Below, piece by piece: positions 12,191-24,943 of a DNA stretch of 64,000 nt. The stretch's first letter is position 1; each line of letters opens with the position of its first letter. Location of the stretch: contig NC_084596.1 in assembly GCF_033807715.1 (NCBI RefSeq), forward strand, positions 36,604,879-36,668,878, given 5' to 3'. The notes under the pieces are model-generated. The model was given only the letters and a program-made list of their open reading frames with translations. It searched no databases and was not told the DNA's origin. The stretch is from Cololabis saira (lineage: Eukaryota > Chordata > Actinopteri > Beloniformes > Belonidae). The translations under genes and the position numbers were made by a program.

Positions 12191-14148
12191 AAACAATTTT
12201 AAAACAGGTTTCCATTCTGTGTCTTTTTCATTTATTCATCTTCTAAATATTTTACACTTACAGTTGACAAAGCATGACATTTGACTAGTAGTCAATCCAC
12301 AAAGGAATGAGTCCTGATTTTAATGGTTTCTTCTTCTATTCAATGTCATGTTAAAGATTGAGCATGATTGTAAACATAGAGGAAGAGTTGGGCTTTCAAC
12401 CACATAATCTCCGTGCATTAGTGCAATTTTTACAAATTCAATTTAGCCCTTTTTCACTCAGTAACCATTTTATATGTCCGGTTTTAGTCAGGCTAACGCT
12501 GTTATTTGATCATTTCTAATGTCATATAAATGAATGGATAAAGGGTGGATAGTTGGATGTGAAATGAGTTTTCCTCCACACACACATCTGCCGTTAAGTA
12601 ACATGAATGTTTCGTCACTTGTGATGAAGTATTGAACTGGACACCTTCTCAGAAGGCTTGTTTTACTTGTCATAAAACATACATACTACACACACACAGA
12701 TGCACATACACTTACACACACACGCGAGCGCACACTCCAGCTCCGTCCCTAATTTATTTCTAACAGAAAATCTCCTGGGTTTTAACTGTGTGCATGTGTG
12801 AGCTGGCAGGAAATAATGTGGTGTTGTCAGGAAAGCGTGTATTTAAACTACAGGGCAGTCATGGGAGCAAGAAGATGGAGAGAGCATTGGAGGATGTAGA
12901 GGAGGAGGGAAGGTTGAGATATTTAATGTGTTTACTGCACTTGCTGTTAAGTAATGCTTAGCATATCTGCAAACTCACAGAAGGTAAAACCCCTTATGTT
13001 TACATGTTATGACTACATTTCATGCAAGAAAAAGACATTGAGGATTAAATTAATAGTACATCAATATGTTATCTTCTTATTTAGAATGCAAATAATGTGA
13101 TTGCATCCATGTAAACAGCTCAGATAGCAAAAAAAAAACTTTATCATCAAAACATTTGGTGACGCACACTGTCTTTGTACAAAAAATGAGGTAGGAAGTG
13201 AAATGTTTCCATACCAACAACAAATATGTGAAATGGGAGGGCTCTTTAATGTATAAGACATCCCAAAAGTCTTTTAGTAAGATGTATCAGTAGTAAATCC
13301 AAGCACATGTTAAAAAGAAAAGTGCACAAATAATGTAAATGTGAAAAATTATGTCCACAAGTGACTGTTCTTGCACAGTTGAAGCAAACACGTTCCTGAA
13401 TCAAAACTATAGCACGAGGATCAGACATTTGCTGAAGAGAAAGGAAGAAGACATGAATAGCCTCGGGCCAAAATAAAGCGCCGCAAACACTGATTCATGA
13501 AAAGAGGAAGGGATTGATGGATGGATTGTGAGCAGTTTATAAAATGAGAGACAAGGGTGGAATCTAAGAGCAGGAAAGCGTCATTAACAAACATGAGTCT
13601 TTCTACTCACTTGAACTGCCTCAGGAAACAGATGCTGTAAAGGCAGGCGTTTCTGAATGATTACATGAAACACGTATAGCATGTCATTACAACTAGAAAA
13701 CCATGACATGTTTAAAACAAGACATTTTTTGTACTATTTTGAAAGCAACAATTAAGATTACACACATTTGCTGTAAGAGTACTGAATATTCATTTCCTTT
13801 TCCTATCCATTTCAGTTCGTTATGAAATTTCTGTGCATCCAAAGAATTTCAAACGTGCACACTCAACGAAACTAAACCTGTTTTTTTTGGGGGGGGGGGT
13901 ATTTAGGTTTATCTGGTACCTCCCCTCGCGACAGAGACGAGGACATTCATTCATCTCTTCTCCTTTCTCAGTTCCTGCCTCTTTATTTATTTATTCACTG
14001 ACTCACGGCCGGTTTGTTTTTTAAGCAAGACAAATTGAAAGGAATAAAAGTAGTGGCTTGCACAGCTTGCTGCTCCTATTGCCTTCGTGTCAGAACACTC
14101 ACCGGGTTATGAATCACGGTGCATGCAAGTGTGTGTGTTTTCTGTATA

Positions 14149-14150
<2 letters not shown>
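12191..14150. other. No gene seen; unassigned non-coding
   Basis: Mixed sequence with a CA/CG patch (12680-12735), a G-run (13888-13898) and short frames without domains. No RNA gene or element end is recognised. Confidence 0.5.

Positions 14151-14203
<53 letters not shown>
14151..14203. repeat. (GA)n microsatellite
   Basis: About 26 perfect GA units. Confidence 0.97.
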
Positions 14204-17071
<2,868 letters not shown>

Positions 17072-17780
17072 GATTCAGTCAAGTCAGATTATTTCCATAG
17101 CATAATTTAAACAACCTCAGTTGACCAAAGTGTTGTACAGGCTAAAGCAAAATGAAAATTTTCAAATTAACACTAAAAAACAAATATGTCTACTAAAGCA
17201 AAGTAAAAGCATAAATAGACCAAGAACAAAGTCTATTTAAATTGTAGGTACAACAATTGTAAATTAAAACAATAAAATATAATAAAAAACGTATATCTAT
17301 ATGTTTTGTTTATACATATAAATAACAAAATAAAAGCCACGCTCCAGTTGGTAGAAAAGCTACTGCAAAAAAGGTACATTTTTAAAATGACCACTGGTCT
17401 GGGCTGATCTTACACTGTACCGCAATTTGGAGCAACGGAAAATTCTTGATCAGCTCTGCTTTTCAATTTGGATCTGGAGCAGCTTATTGGTTGATCTGGA
17501 GATCCAACAGGACTGTGAAAGTTGAAAAGCTAGGATAAGCAAGGTGGTGCCATAGACCCTTAAAAACGAACAAATTCTTAACCTGGATCCTGAACTGGAC
17601 AGAGGGCCTGGGTAGCCGGCAAAGGGCTGATGTGCTGATGCCGTTTTTTTCCTTGTCAGAGGGCGAGCTGCTGCATGCTGGACAGTTTGTAAATGATGGA
17701 CCAACTGATGAGTCCCAAAGTTACAATAATCCAGTCTACAAGTAACAAAAAGTACGAATAGCTTTCTTCAGGTCTTTAGA
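17072..17780 (-). pseudogene. Decayed L2/CR1-group LINE 3' region
   Basis: Minus-strand translation across frames gives the C-terminal landmarks of CR1-group polymerases: a LDYCNFG-like start (revcomp near 17720-17735), LVHHLQTVQHAAAR (17655-17700) corresponding to the LQxxQNAAAR block, then remnants of the HxxPLLxxLHWLP region. Frame changes and stops follow. The 3' end lies at about 17072, with TTATGGAAATAATCTGACTT followed by GACTTGACTGAATC. It is 5'-truncated and unable to encode anything. Confidence 0.65.
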
Positions 17781-17861
17781 GGAAAAGCAGGCTTTTCAGC
17801 TAAAATTATTTCTGTCTTAATCTTGTTCAAATTGAGGAAATGTATTACCAGTCCTTTAAAT

Positions 17862-18072
17862 CAGGGACCCTCAATTCTGGTGTCCTGGACGTTTTAGATC
17901 TTTCTCTGCTTTAACACACCTGATTCTAATGAATCGTCGTCATCAGCATGTCATCAAGGTCTGCACATGTCTGATAATGACACAGTCATTTGTATCACGG
18001 TGTGTGCTAAAGAAGAGAAACATCTAAAACGTGCGAGAGACCGGCTCCCACGAGGACCGGAATTGAAGACCA
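17862..18072. mobile_element. Short MITE with imperfect inverted ends
   Basis: The left end contains CTCAATTCTGGTGTCCTGGA followed by CGTTTTAGATC. The right end contains CATCTAAAACGTGCG and then GAGGACCGGAATTGAAGA, its imperfect reverse complement. Between them is CTTTAACACACCTGATTCTA, a text common in teleost MITEs of this kind. Length is about 210 bp, too short to code for protein. I did not find a clear target duplication. Confidence 0.65.
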
Positions 18073-18159
18073 GGCTTTACATGACTCATCCACACATTCA
18101 CACAGGACCTTTACGTCTTAGACATCAGTCACGACCACACACATTCATCACCACGGGGC

Positions 18160-18398
18160 AGGAGTGAGGAAGGTGAGGTCTTCCTACACCCATGTTTCCC
18201 GCGTTCAGCCTTGGGTGGGGGTACCAGGGGAGGTACTGATTGCCGGGCTGGGTCTGGACTAGCTGGGCATATTTGGGCTTCGGGGCGGGTGCTGGGCTGC
18301 CGGCGTCGGCTGTCGGCTGTCAGGGTGGCCCCGGTCTTTCTAGGCGGGCGGGCACCCGTGCGGCCGTGCTGACATCCAATGTAAAACTTGTGCCAGAG
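18160..18398. repeat. GC-rich interspersed-repeat fragment
   Basis: A sharply G/C-rich block (GGGCTGGGTCTGG ... GGCGGGCGGGCACCCGTGCG) lies between AT-balanced flanks. It resembles the G/C block of the insertion at 2991-3260 in style, but not closely enough to align by eye. The 86-codon frame here is not a recognised protein. Confidence 0.35.
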
Positions 18399-19568
18399 CT
18401 ACACTTTATTGCCAAAAATACTCACTTACCCATCCAAATAACTGTAATCAGGCGTTCATATCACTTCCATGGCCACAGGTGTATAAATGCAAGCACCTAG
18501 GCATGCAGACATTTGTGAAAGAATGGGTCGCTCTAAGGGAGCTCAGTGATTTCCAGCATGGTAGTGTGATAGGATGCCACCTGTGCAACAAGTTTAGTCA
18601 TTACATTTTCTTGCTCCTAAATGATGAGATTCCTTTATTAGTCATTTTACAATAAAATGTAATTCCAAAACAGCCCGTGCAAAGAGAAACCATAAGTAGA
18701 CAGGTGCATGAAGCTGCAGCTGATGGGTCAGCACCACCATATTCCACAGTCAACTGTCAGTGGCATTATAACAAAGTGGAGGCAATTGGGAATGACAGTA
18801 ACTCAAGTAACTCAAGGTATGCTAGGTAAAATGACGGAACAGGGTCAGCAGGTGCTGATGTACATAGTGTGCAGAGGTCTTTCTGTAGAGTCAATCACTA
18901 CAGACCTACAAACTTCATGTGGCCTTCACATTAGCTCAGGAACAGTGCGTAGAGAGCTCCATGGAATGGGTTTCCATGGCCAAGTAACTGCATCTAAACC
19001 ATACATCACCAAGTGCAATGCAAAACAGCAGATGCAATGATGTAAAGCATGCCGCCACTGGACTTTAGAGCAGTGGAGATACATTCTCTGGAGTGACAAA
19101 TTATGCCTCTCTCTCTCTGGCAATCTGATGGATGAGTCTGGGTTTGGCGGTTGTCATGAGAAAGGTACTTGCCTGACTGCATTGTGCCAAGTGTAAAGGG
19201 TGGTGGAGGGGGGATTATGATGTGGGGCTGTTTTTCAGGAGCTGAGGTTAGCCCTTTAGTTCCAGTGAAATGAATTCTGAATGCTTCAGCATACCAACAG
19301 ATGTTGGACAATTCCCTGCTCCCAGTTTTGTGGGAAAGGTTTGGTGATGGCCCCTCCCTGTTCAAACGTGACTGTGCACAAAGCAAGGTCTATAAAGACA
19401 TGAATGAGAATTTGGTATGGATGATCTTGACTGGCCTGCTCAGAGTCCTGACCTCAACCTGATACAACACCTTTAGGATGAATTAGAGCAGAGACTGATT
19501 TACCCTGCATTCCTATCCAACATCAGTGTGCAACCTCACAAATACGCTTCTGGAAGAATAGTCAAAAA
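18399..19568 (+). pseudogene. Tc1-like transposon with dead transposase, 3'-truncated
   Basis: The left terminal region (CTACACTTTATTGCCAAAAA) and leader are those of an abundant teleost Tc1 family. A Tc1 transposase would cut and paste the element through a paired-like DNA-binding domain and a DDE/D catalytic domain. Visible here are the helix-turn-helix part (SQSTVSGIITKWRQLG-like, 18740-18790), the strongly conserved middle VWRLS-like block near 19130-19160, the FSGAE-like block near 19235, a retained FKRDCA at about 19360-19378 with the second acidic residue, and a degenerate WPAQSPDLNP equivalent (19430-19460) in shifted frames. Several indels and stops, a missing third-acid frame, a 118-bp insertion (18622-18739) and loss of the right end make it inactive. 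Confidence 0.85.
18622..18739. repeat. 118-bp insertion within the Tc1 copy
   Basis: Tc1 text breaks after TTGCTCCTAAAT and resumes at TATTCCACAGTCAACTG. The inserted text (ATTCCTTTATTAGTCATTTT and onward) is not part of the Tc1 family. Its origin is not recognised. Confidence 0.5.
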
Positions 19569-19763
19569 CTGTGGCCTGCGTTGATCCAAAATGAGTCTCT
19601 CGGCTGTAATAATAGCGTTTATACCATGCTCACTTTTAGATCTAAAGAAGCTGAATCTCTGTCATCATACACACCTACACCTCACCCACACTCCCATGTG
19701 GCCATGGCAACTCGACTCACTATAGTGCATGGAATTATCACACTCTGCCCTGTTGGCTCATGC
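19569..19763. other. Unassigned spacer
   Basis: Short complex sequence between the Tc1 break and the LTR-like unit. No gene seen. Confidence 0.5.
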
Positions 19764-20738
19764 TGTGGTGAGTGAGTTCACTCACCTCCCTGCCACACTT
19801 CCTCATCAGCTTCATGTCCCACACCTGTTTGGTCCCAGCTCCTCACTGCTCATCAGCCAGCTAACATTTAAGTTGCACTGAAGCCTCATTTGTGGCCAGC
19901 TTGTCTTTGCAGCGTGCACTACTGTCAAGAACTCAGTATTCGATTGACGTATTGGTTTCAACTCCGCATTGCCCCTGATCACATCTTCTTGTCTCTGCCC
20001 TGCTGATTGACTCTCTGCCCATCCACGACAATCCGTCTGTCTGCTCCATCTGGACATTGTTTGCTTGCCTGACGGTCTGCCCAGTTCTGATACTGCTTCT
20101 GCCTCGATCACGATTCCAGCTAGCCCCTCCACGGAGTTGTTGCCTTCATCGAACACTCACAGGAATAGTGTGCCTGTTCCAGATCACTCACAAGCCTGCC
20201 AGTCAGCACTTTTTTCTGTTGGTTCCTCGAGTCTTCCAAGGACTGGAAGTCGTTTCCAGCTGAAGAAGCTTCCTGTTGATGATTCAGTCAATAAAGAGTT
20301 TTCTTTTTTTCTTTCTTCAATATTTTTATCCCCATTTTTCCCCCCATTTTATCACCCAGTGCTCCTACCAGTCCTGGGCATTGATCTCCCTCCCTGAGCT
20401 CAGGTCTCCTTCTTATCCTGAGGAGTGAGCAGGCCGCTTCTTTTCACCAGAAAACCCACCTTCTCCACCCCATCTGGCGCCCCGGCTGGCCAGAGGGGGC
20501 AGTGTATAGTGTATAGTGTATAGTGTATAGTGTGCATGTTTTTGTGAGGGTAGCTCACATTAACTACACAAGGGAACATGGGCGCTGAAGTCATGGGGAG
20601 CGTCCCCGGCGGGAATTGAACCCAGGACCTTCTTGCTGTGAGACGGCCCCCCACCGTGCCCCCTCAATAAAGAGTTTTCTAAACTCCACCTGACGTTGTA
20701 CTGCACTTGGGTCCTAAAATCCACCTTGAATGCTTACA
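19764..20738 (+). mobile_element. LTR-like unit (gypsy style), split by a SINE
   Basis: The sequence behaves like a teleost gypsy-type LTR: a GTGAGTGAGTTCACTCAC start with an inverted repeat, a pyrimidine-rich U3, a TTTAAG box near 19868, the AATAAAG polyadenylation-like signal (20291-20297 and again 20667-20673), and a downstream CTGCACTTGGGTCCT motif typical of U5. Removing the SINE (20305-20663) and one target copy leaves about 600 bp. I see no clean 5-bp target duplication, so both boundaries are approximate. No internal retroviral genes flank it. Confidence 0.5.
20305..20663 (-). mobile_element. tRNA-headed SINE with perfect 17-bp target duplication
   Basis: Minus-strand head: GGGGGCACGGTGGGGGGCCG, then CTCACAGCAAGAAGGTCCTG and the B-box-like GGTTCAATTCC. 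The body includes four TATAGTG units (20503-20533) and CCTCTGGCCAGCCGGGGCGC, and the 3' end is A-rich (complement of 20305-20320). TCAATAAAGAGTTTTCT occurs at both 20288-20304 and 20664-20680, a perfect 17-bp duplication. This shows LINE-mediated insertion into the LTR and implies a fairly recent event. Confidence 0.9.
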
Positions 20739-20989
20739 GGCTCCAGTTAACACAAATGACAACAAAGAGCTGGTTTGTAAAAGGAACCATTTTAGTAGTT
20801 TAGAAGTGGTTTGGAATCAGGAGGACAGATGAAAAAAGGTTATATCCAAATCTGGAAGTATGTGAATTCTTTGTCAGCATTTACATCACAACTACAAACT
20901 GCAGTATGAAGAGTACTTAAACACAACCGCCTGATATAAAGCCCTGTCTACCTTCTACCTCGACACAAAGCTCGCTGAAAGTTGTTTTT
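20739..20989. other. Unassigned spacer
   Basis: No gene or recognised repeat seen. Confidence 0.5.
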
Positions 20990-21215
20990 ACCCGAGGTGT
21001 AGCCTACAACAAGAGACAACGCGCAACATTGGGGGATCGTTCCTAAAGTCCACTATCATTTCTACTGTCTTGAGTGCATTCAGCTCAAGGTTCTTCTGAC
21101 TGCACTAGAGCACCAGCTATTTGTCTCCCAACGATACCATTCTGGATGAGACAGTGGTGTCGTCTGTAAACCTTAGGACCGTCACAGAGTGGTCTAAGCA
21201 GGTGCACTCATTTTT
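20990..21215 (-). pseudogene. Fragment of a LINE reverse transcriptase (FADD block)
   Basis: On the minus strand the frame reads HSVTVLRFTDDTTVSS (complement of about 21155-21200), which is the active-site F-A-D-D-T-T-V motif with the alanine changed to threonine. After two stops it continues as CSQKNLELNALKTVEMIVDF (about 21045-21105) and RNDPPML. The order active site, then NLELN, then KT-E-I-VDF is standard for teleost non-LTR polymerases of a different family from the L2 copies here. Only about 75 codons remain and it cannot function. Confidence 0.75.
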
Positions 21216-22196
21216 GTACTGCTGTCTGTTTGGCTGACAAACTCGTTCTGCATGCAGTGAGATAAACAGGAATAATAAATACAATTGGAAGTGGTTTGAT
21301 TTGATGGATTTAATTTACAACCACAGAATGGCAAGTGCAGGAGGAGAAGGAGTGATCAATATAAGAAGACAGTGAGAAGTAAAGGGGCTGTAATGAATGA
21401 CAGCTAATGAGAAGTATATTACCTTTTATGCATCTCCCCATGTGCAGTAGCACAATTTGTGAGGATTTACAAGAGTTATGAACATTTCATTTTGCAAATT
21501 TACGATCTTTGTTACTCCCTGTGACAACAGATACGCATATGGCAACAGGCAGGATATAGCTGTACAGGGATACACTCCAAACCACTAATGCCACATTCAC
21601 TCACTCCCTCTGTGTATTGTTATGGGGCTTAATTATGAGAAAGTGTGACGCCGCTGCAGTTGCATCTCCAAATTGGCTCATCTTTTGGCTGTTCTCTTCT
21701 GCCATTCAGTTACTGCGGTACTATGATTCAAACTGACGCTGCAGTGTGGTGCCAAGAGGAGCATAAGTGAGAGCCTGAAATAATATTTGTGTAAAAAAAA
21801 AAGCAAGATGACAGGGCATGAACATGACAGAAAAAAAGCTAAATGTTTCATAGCCTTAATGCTCAGAGGATTTAACCAATTTAAGTTTGGATTTAATTAG
21901 AATGGATAGGCACCACCTTACAAGATTTTCAGAATGAAGGCAAATTGCTATATTTGTGTAAATGAGAGTTTAGTGTTTGTTTCAGGACTGTATTTGCTCA
22001 AAATATGCAATAATCAAAGCTCAGACCAACTTTTCATTTTTGTAATACTTAATTGACCTTCAACTAATCACAAAATACACTTTAAATTTAACAAAGTAAC
22101 AGCGATCAGTTTACATTATTCTGTAGATTCTTCTCACATTGTTTCCCAAAACTGACTCCCGCTGATCATGATATGGGCTGTAATCTCATCCTAACA
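21216..22196. other. No gene seen; contains a 50-bp segment shared with 35590-35639
   Basis: Complex non-coding sequence. 21406-21455 recurs with one mismatch at 35590-35639, without flanking similarity. No open frame of note. Confidence 0.5.
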
Positions 22197-23115
22197 AATA
22201 ATAATAATAATCAATTTTATTTATAGAGCGCTTTTAAAAGATCTCAAAGACGCTTCACAGACACAAAGGTAAAACATCGAGATAAAGAAAATTTAAAATT
22301 AAAAACCACAGGATAAAAAGATAAGAGATAAAAGATAAGGTAAAGGATAAGAAACAAATCACACATTAAAAGCTGTTCTGAAGAGGTGAGTTTTGAGATG
22401 CGATTTGAAGATGGGTAAGTGTGTGCAGTTCCGGATGAGAGCGGGGAGAAAGTTCCAGAGGGGTGGCAGCTATGGAGAAGGCTCTGTCGCCCAGGTCCGG
22501 TGCTTGGTTCTGAGTGGTGGAGACAGGAGGTTGGCATCGGAGGAGGGGAGGCTGCAGGAGGGAGTGTGGCGGTGGAGCAGGTCGGTAAGGTAGCAGGGGG
22601 CCTGGTTGTAGAAGGCTTTGTGGGTGAGGAGGAGGACTTTGAAATGGATGTGTTGAGGGACAGGGAGCCAGTGGAGTCTCTGGAGAACTGGGGTGATGTG
22701 GTCACGGGAGCGGGTGTGAGTGAGCAGGCGAGCGGCAGAGTTTTGTATGTGTTGAAGTTTATTGAGGACCGTGGAGGATGAGCCGTAGAGAATGCTGTTG
22801 CAGTAGTTGAGTCTGGATGTGATAAAGGCATGGATGAGAGTTTCAGCGGCGGGGAAGGAGAGTGATGGGCAGAGGCGTGCAATGTTTTTCAGGTGGTAGA
22901 AGGCAGTTTTCCTGATGTGGTTGACGTGGTGTTCAAAGGAGAGGTTGTTGTCAAAGATGACTCCGAGGTTGCGGAGGTGTGGGAGGTGTTGTTGAGGAAT
23001 TTGGGACCGATGAAGATTAAGTCTGATTTGTCACAGTTGAGTTTGAGGAAGTTTGAATGCATCCATGAATTTATTTCAATAAGGCAGTTGGTCAGGGTGG
23101 AGTGAGTTGCGGTGG
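22197..23115 (-). pseudogene. 5'-truncated L2-group LINE, RT C-terminus and 3' end
   Basis: The minus strand encodes, with frameshifts, the last part of an L2-type ORF2: LNCDKSDLIFIGPK (near 23000-23040), HHVNHIRKTAFYHLKNIARL (about 22870-22930), AETLIHAFITSRLNYCNSIL (about 22785-22850), LQHIQNSAARLLTHTRS, then HITPVLQRLHWLPV (about 22655-22700) and FKVLLLTHKAFY. The 212-codon open frame on the same strand at 22244-22882 is a shifted frame, rich in S, T and P, and not the real protein. The 3' end is CGCTCTATAAATAAAATTGA followed by an (ATT)n tail at 22197-22212. The copy is moderately diverged and younger-looking than the one at 2395-4670. Confidence 0.8.
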
Positions 23116-23124
23116 TGATGGATG

Positions 23125-23380
23125 AAATGTTACGCTACTGTAGGACCTTCCTTCCTGCTGCTGTTAGACTTTACAATCAGCACTGTAGATGTGTGTAGTT
23201 TTATTTCTCTATTCATAATATAGATAAAAGGTGAACAGTTTAATGTACAATCCTGTTTTATTCTGTTCCGTCTTATTAGTGCTCTTCATTTCTGCTCTTT
23301 GCGACTGGAAACCGCGTAAATGTCCCTTCATGGGACAAATAAACGTTATTTTATTCTATTCTACTGTTTTTGATGTGAAA
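23125..23380 (+). repeat. LINE 3'-end fragment
   Basis: Plus-strand text reads RTFLPAAVRLYNQH-like (23141-23185), the common C-terminal motif of a teleost LINE family, and then CCTTCATGGGACAAATAAAC with a (TTATTC)n-type tail (23348-23372). It is heavily 5'-truncated. Confidence 0.6.
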
Positions 23381-23471
23381 TCCAACCATTAGGTGTTGAA
23401 AAACATTTATTCATATAGAAATTGTGATTCTTTCTACGGAATTATTTGAAAATAAAAAAAAGAAAAGAAAA

Positions 23472-23920
23472 ATGGAGCGAGAACACAAAGAATTTGAGAT
23501 GCAGAAGATGAAACTGTAGCAGGAGTTCACAAAGTTAGAGGACGACAAGAGACACCTGGAAGAGGTTAGGGGAACCATGGAAATGGACGGATCCACGATA
23601 CAACCGGACATAAGCTGGAAAAGAGTCCTGAAAGAGAGGAGGAAAATGCAGCGGCAGCTTGAGAACTGGGAAGCAGACAGGAAACAACTAGAAGATGAGA
23701 AGAGAGCCTTGAAAGTAGAGAAAACTATCATGGGTCAGTCCAAGGTAATCATGCAAGACACCAAGAAAAAGATCCAAAAAGACAAGAAAAAGTTGCAGCT
23801 GGGGTTTACAGAAGAAGAGAAGAGCAGAAGATGAAAATGGGAGATTTGAGGATCCAACTTGAGAAAGAGATGGTTGACCTGCAGAAGAAGAACGACAGAG
23901 AAGAAAAGAGTGAAGAATAA
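23472..23920 (+). pseudogene. Broken charged coiled-coil reading frame, unrecognised
   Basis: From the ATG at 23472 the frame gives a highly charged helical protein (MEREHKEFEMQKMKL, TAG at 23517-23519, then QEFTKLEDDKRHLEE and onward) to a stop at 23832-23834. A one-base frame change near the end restores the same style of sequence (MGDLRIQLEKEMVDLQKKN) to a TAA at 23918-23920. Spacing of hydrophobic residues suggests a long coiled coil. There is no membrane segment, signal or enzyme motif. The in-frame TAG and the frameshift argue for a pseudogene, possibly a retrocopy or one exon of a larger protein. It lies between two LINE fragments. I cannot assign a family; golgin- or myosin-like similarity would be only compositional. 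Confidence 0.5.
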
Positions 23921-23929
23921 CCAAAAACC

Positions 23930-24154
23930 AGCAGAACAACAACTCTTCCTCTCCTCTTTAAACCTTTCTTCTTCCTTTCTGGGCAGCAATGTCTACATAT
24001 GCAGCTGACTCTGTGATCGCCAAATATTTGGGTTTTGTCCGTTAACCTGTTTAGGTTAACTGGAAAATGTAAATTGTTCACTTGTTCAGTTTTTCCTTTC
24101 AGTTTCTGACACCTGAACTTTGGGTTTTGCCAAATACTGAGTACTGATTCAATA
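23930..24154. other. Unassigned spacer
   Basis: Short non-coding sequence before the L2 tail. No gene seen. Confidence 0.5.
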
Positions 24155-24943
24155 TTCAATTCAATTCAATTCAATTTTATTTATATAGCGTCTAATACAA
24201 CAGAGTTGTCTCTAGACGCTTTACAGAGACCCATACCCAGAACATGACCCCCGAGCAGTTATTACATAAACAATGGCAGGTAAAAACTCCCCTAGTGGGA
24301 GAAAAACCTTAAGCCAAACAGTGGCAAGGAAAAACTCCCCTTTAGGAGGGAAGAAACCTTGAGCAGGACCAGGCTCATCAGGGGGGACCCTCCTGCCGAG
24401 GGCCAGACTGGTGGGTCAGGGACGGCAACAGCACAGCAGGCAGGTGGAAGCAGCAACGGGATGACCGGGGGTGGGGACCGCAGGCCAGCACACAGCTCCC
24501 GAAGCTCCGGCCCAATCAGCAAGTCCCAGGTTGGGGTGCAGGGTCAGGAAAAGACTTGTGCTCCGTAATGCAAGCTACAAGCCACCCATGGCCACCTGCA
24601 GGACAAAAGAGAGAAAAGGGAGGAGAAGGGGGGGGCAGCAACGGGATGACCAGGGGTGGGGACCGCAGGCCAGCACGCAGCTCCCGAAGCTCCGGCCCAA
24701 TCAGCAAGTCCCAGGTTGGGGTGTAGGGTCGGGGAAAGACTTGTGCTCCGTAATGCAAGCTACAAGCCACCCACGACCACCTGCAGGTTCCGGTGTCCGG
24801 CAAAGGATGCTGCAACATGGACAAAAGAGAGAAAAGGGAGGAGAAGGGGGGGGCCAGCACAAGAAACCACAGGAGCGACTCTGACACACTAAAGTTTACA
24901 CTACCTAGAGATTTACCAACACCAGCTAGAGGTTTACTAAACA
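24155..24943 (-). other. L2 3' UTR with internal tandem duplication and pentanucleotide tail
   Basis: The 3' UTR contains two tandem copies of a segment of about 185 bp: 24450-24634 and 24635-24853. They begin GCAGCAACGGGATGACC and end AGGAGAAGGGGGGG. The copy nearer ORF2 (24635-24853) has about 34 extra bases (TTCCGGTGTCCGGCAAAGGA and onward). The terminal 60 bp, with ATTTATATAGCG on the plus strand, is the region that L2 reverse transcriptases are known to recognise as a 3' stem-loop; that role is family knowledge. Confidence 0.8.

Noticed and set aside
22244..22882. 212-codon minus-strand open frame
   Set aside because: It overlaps an L2 RT fragment whose recognisable motifs are in other frames; its S/T/P-rich product is a frame shadow.
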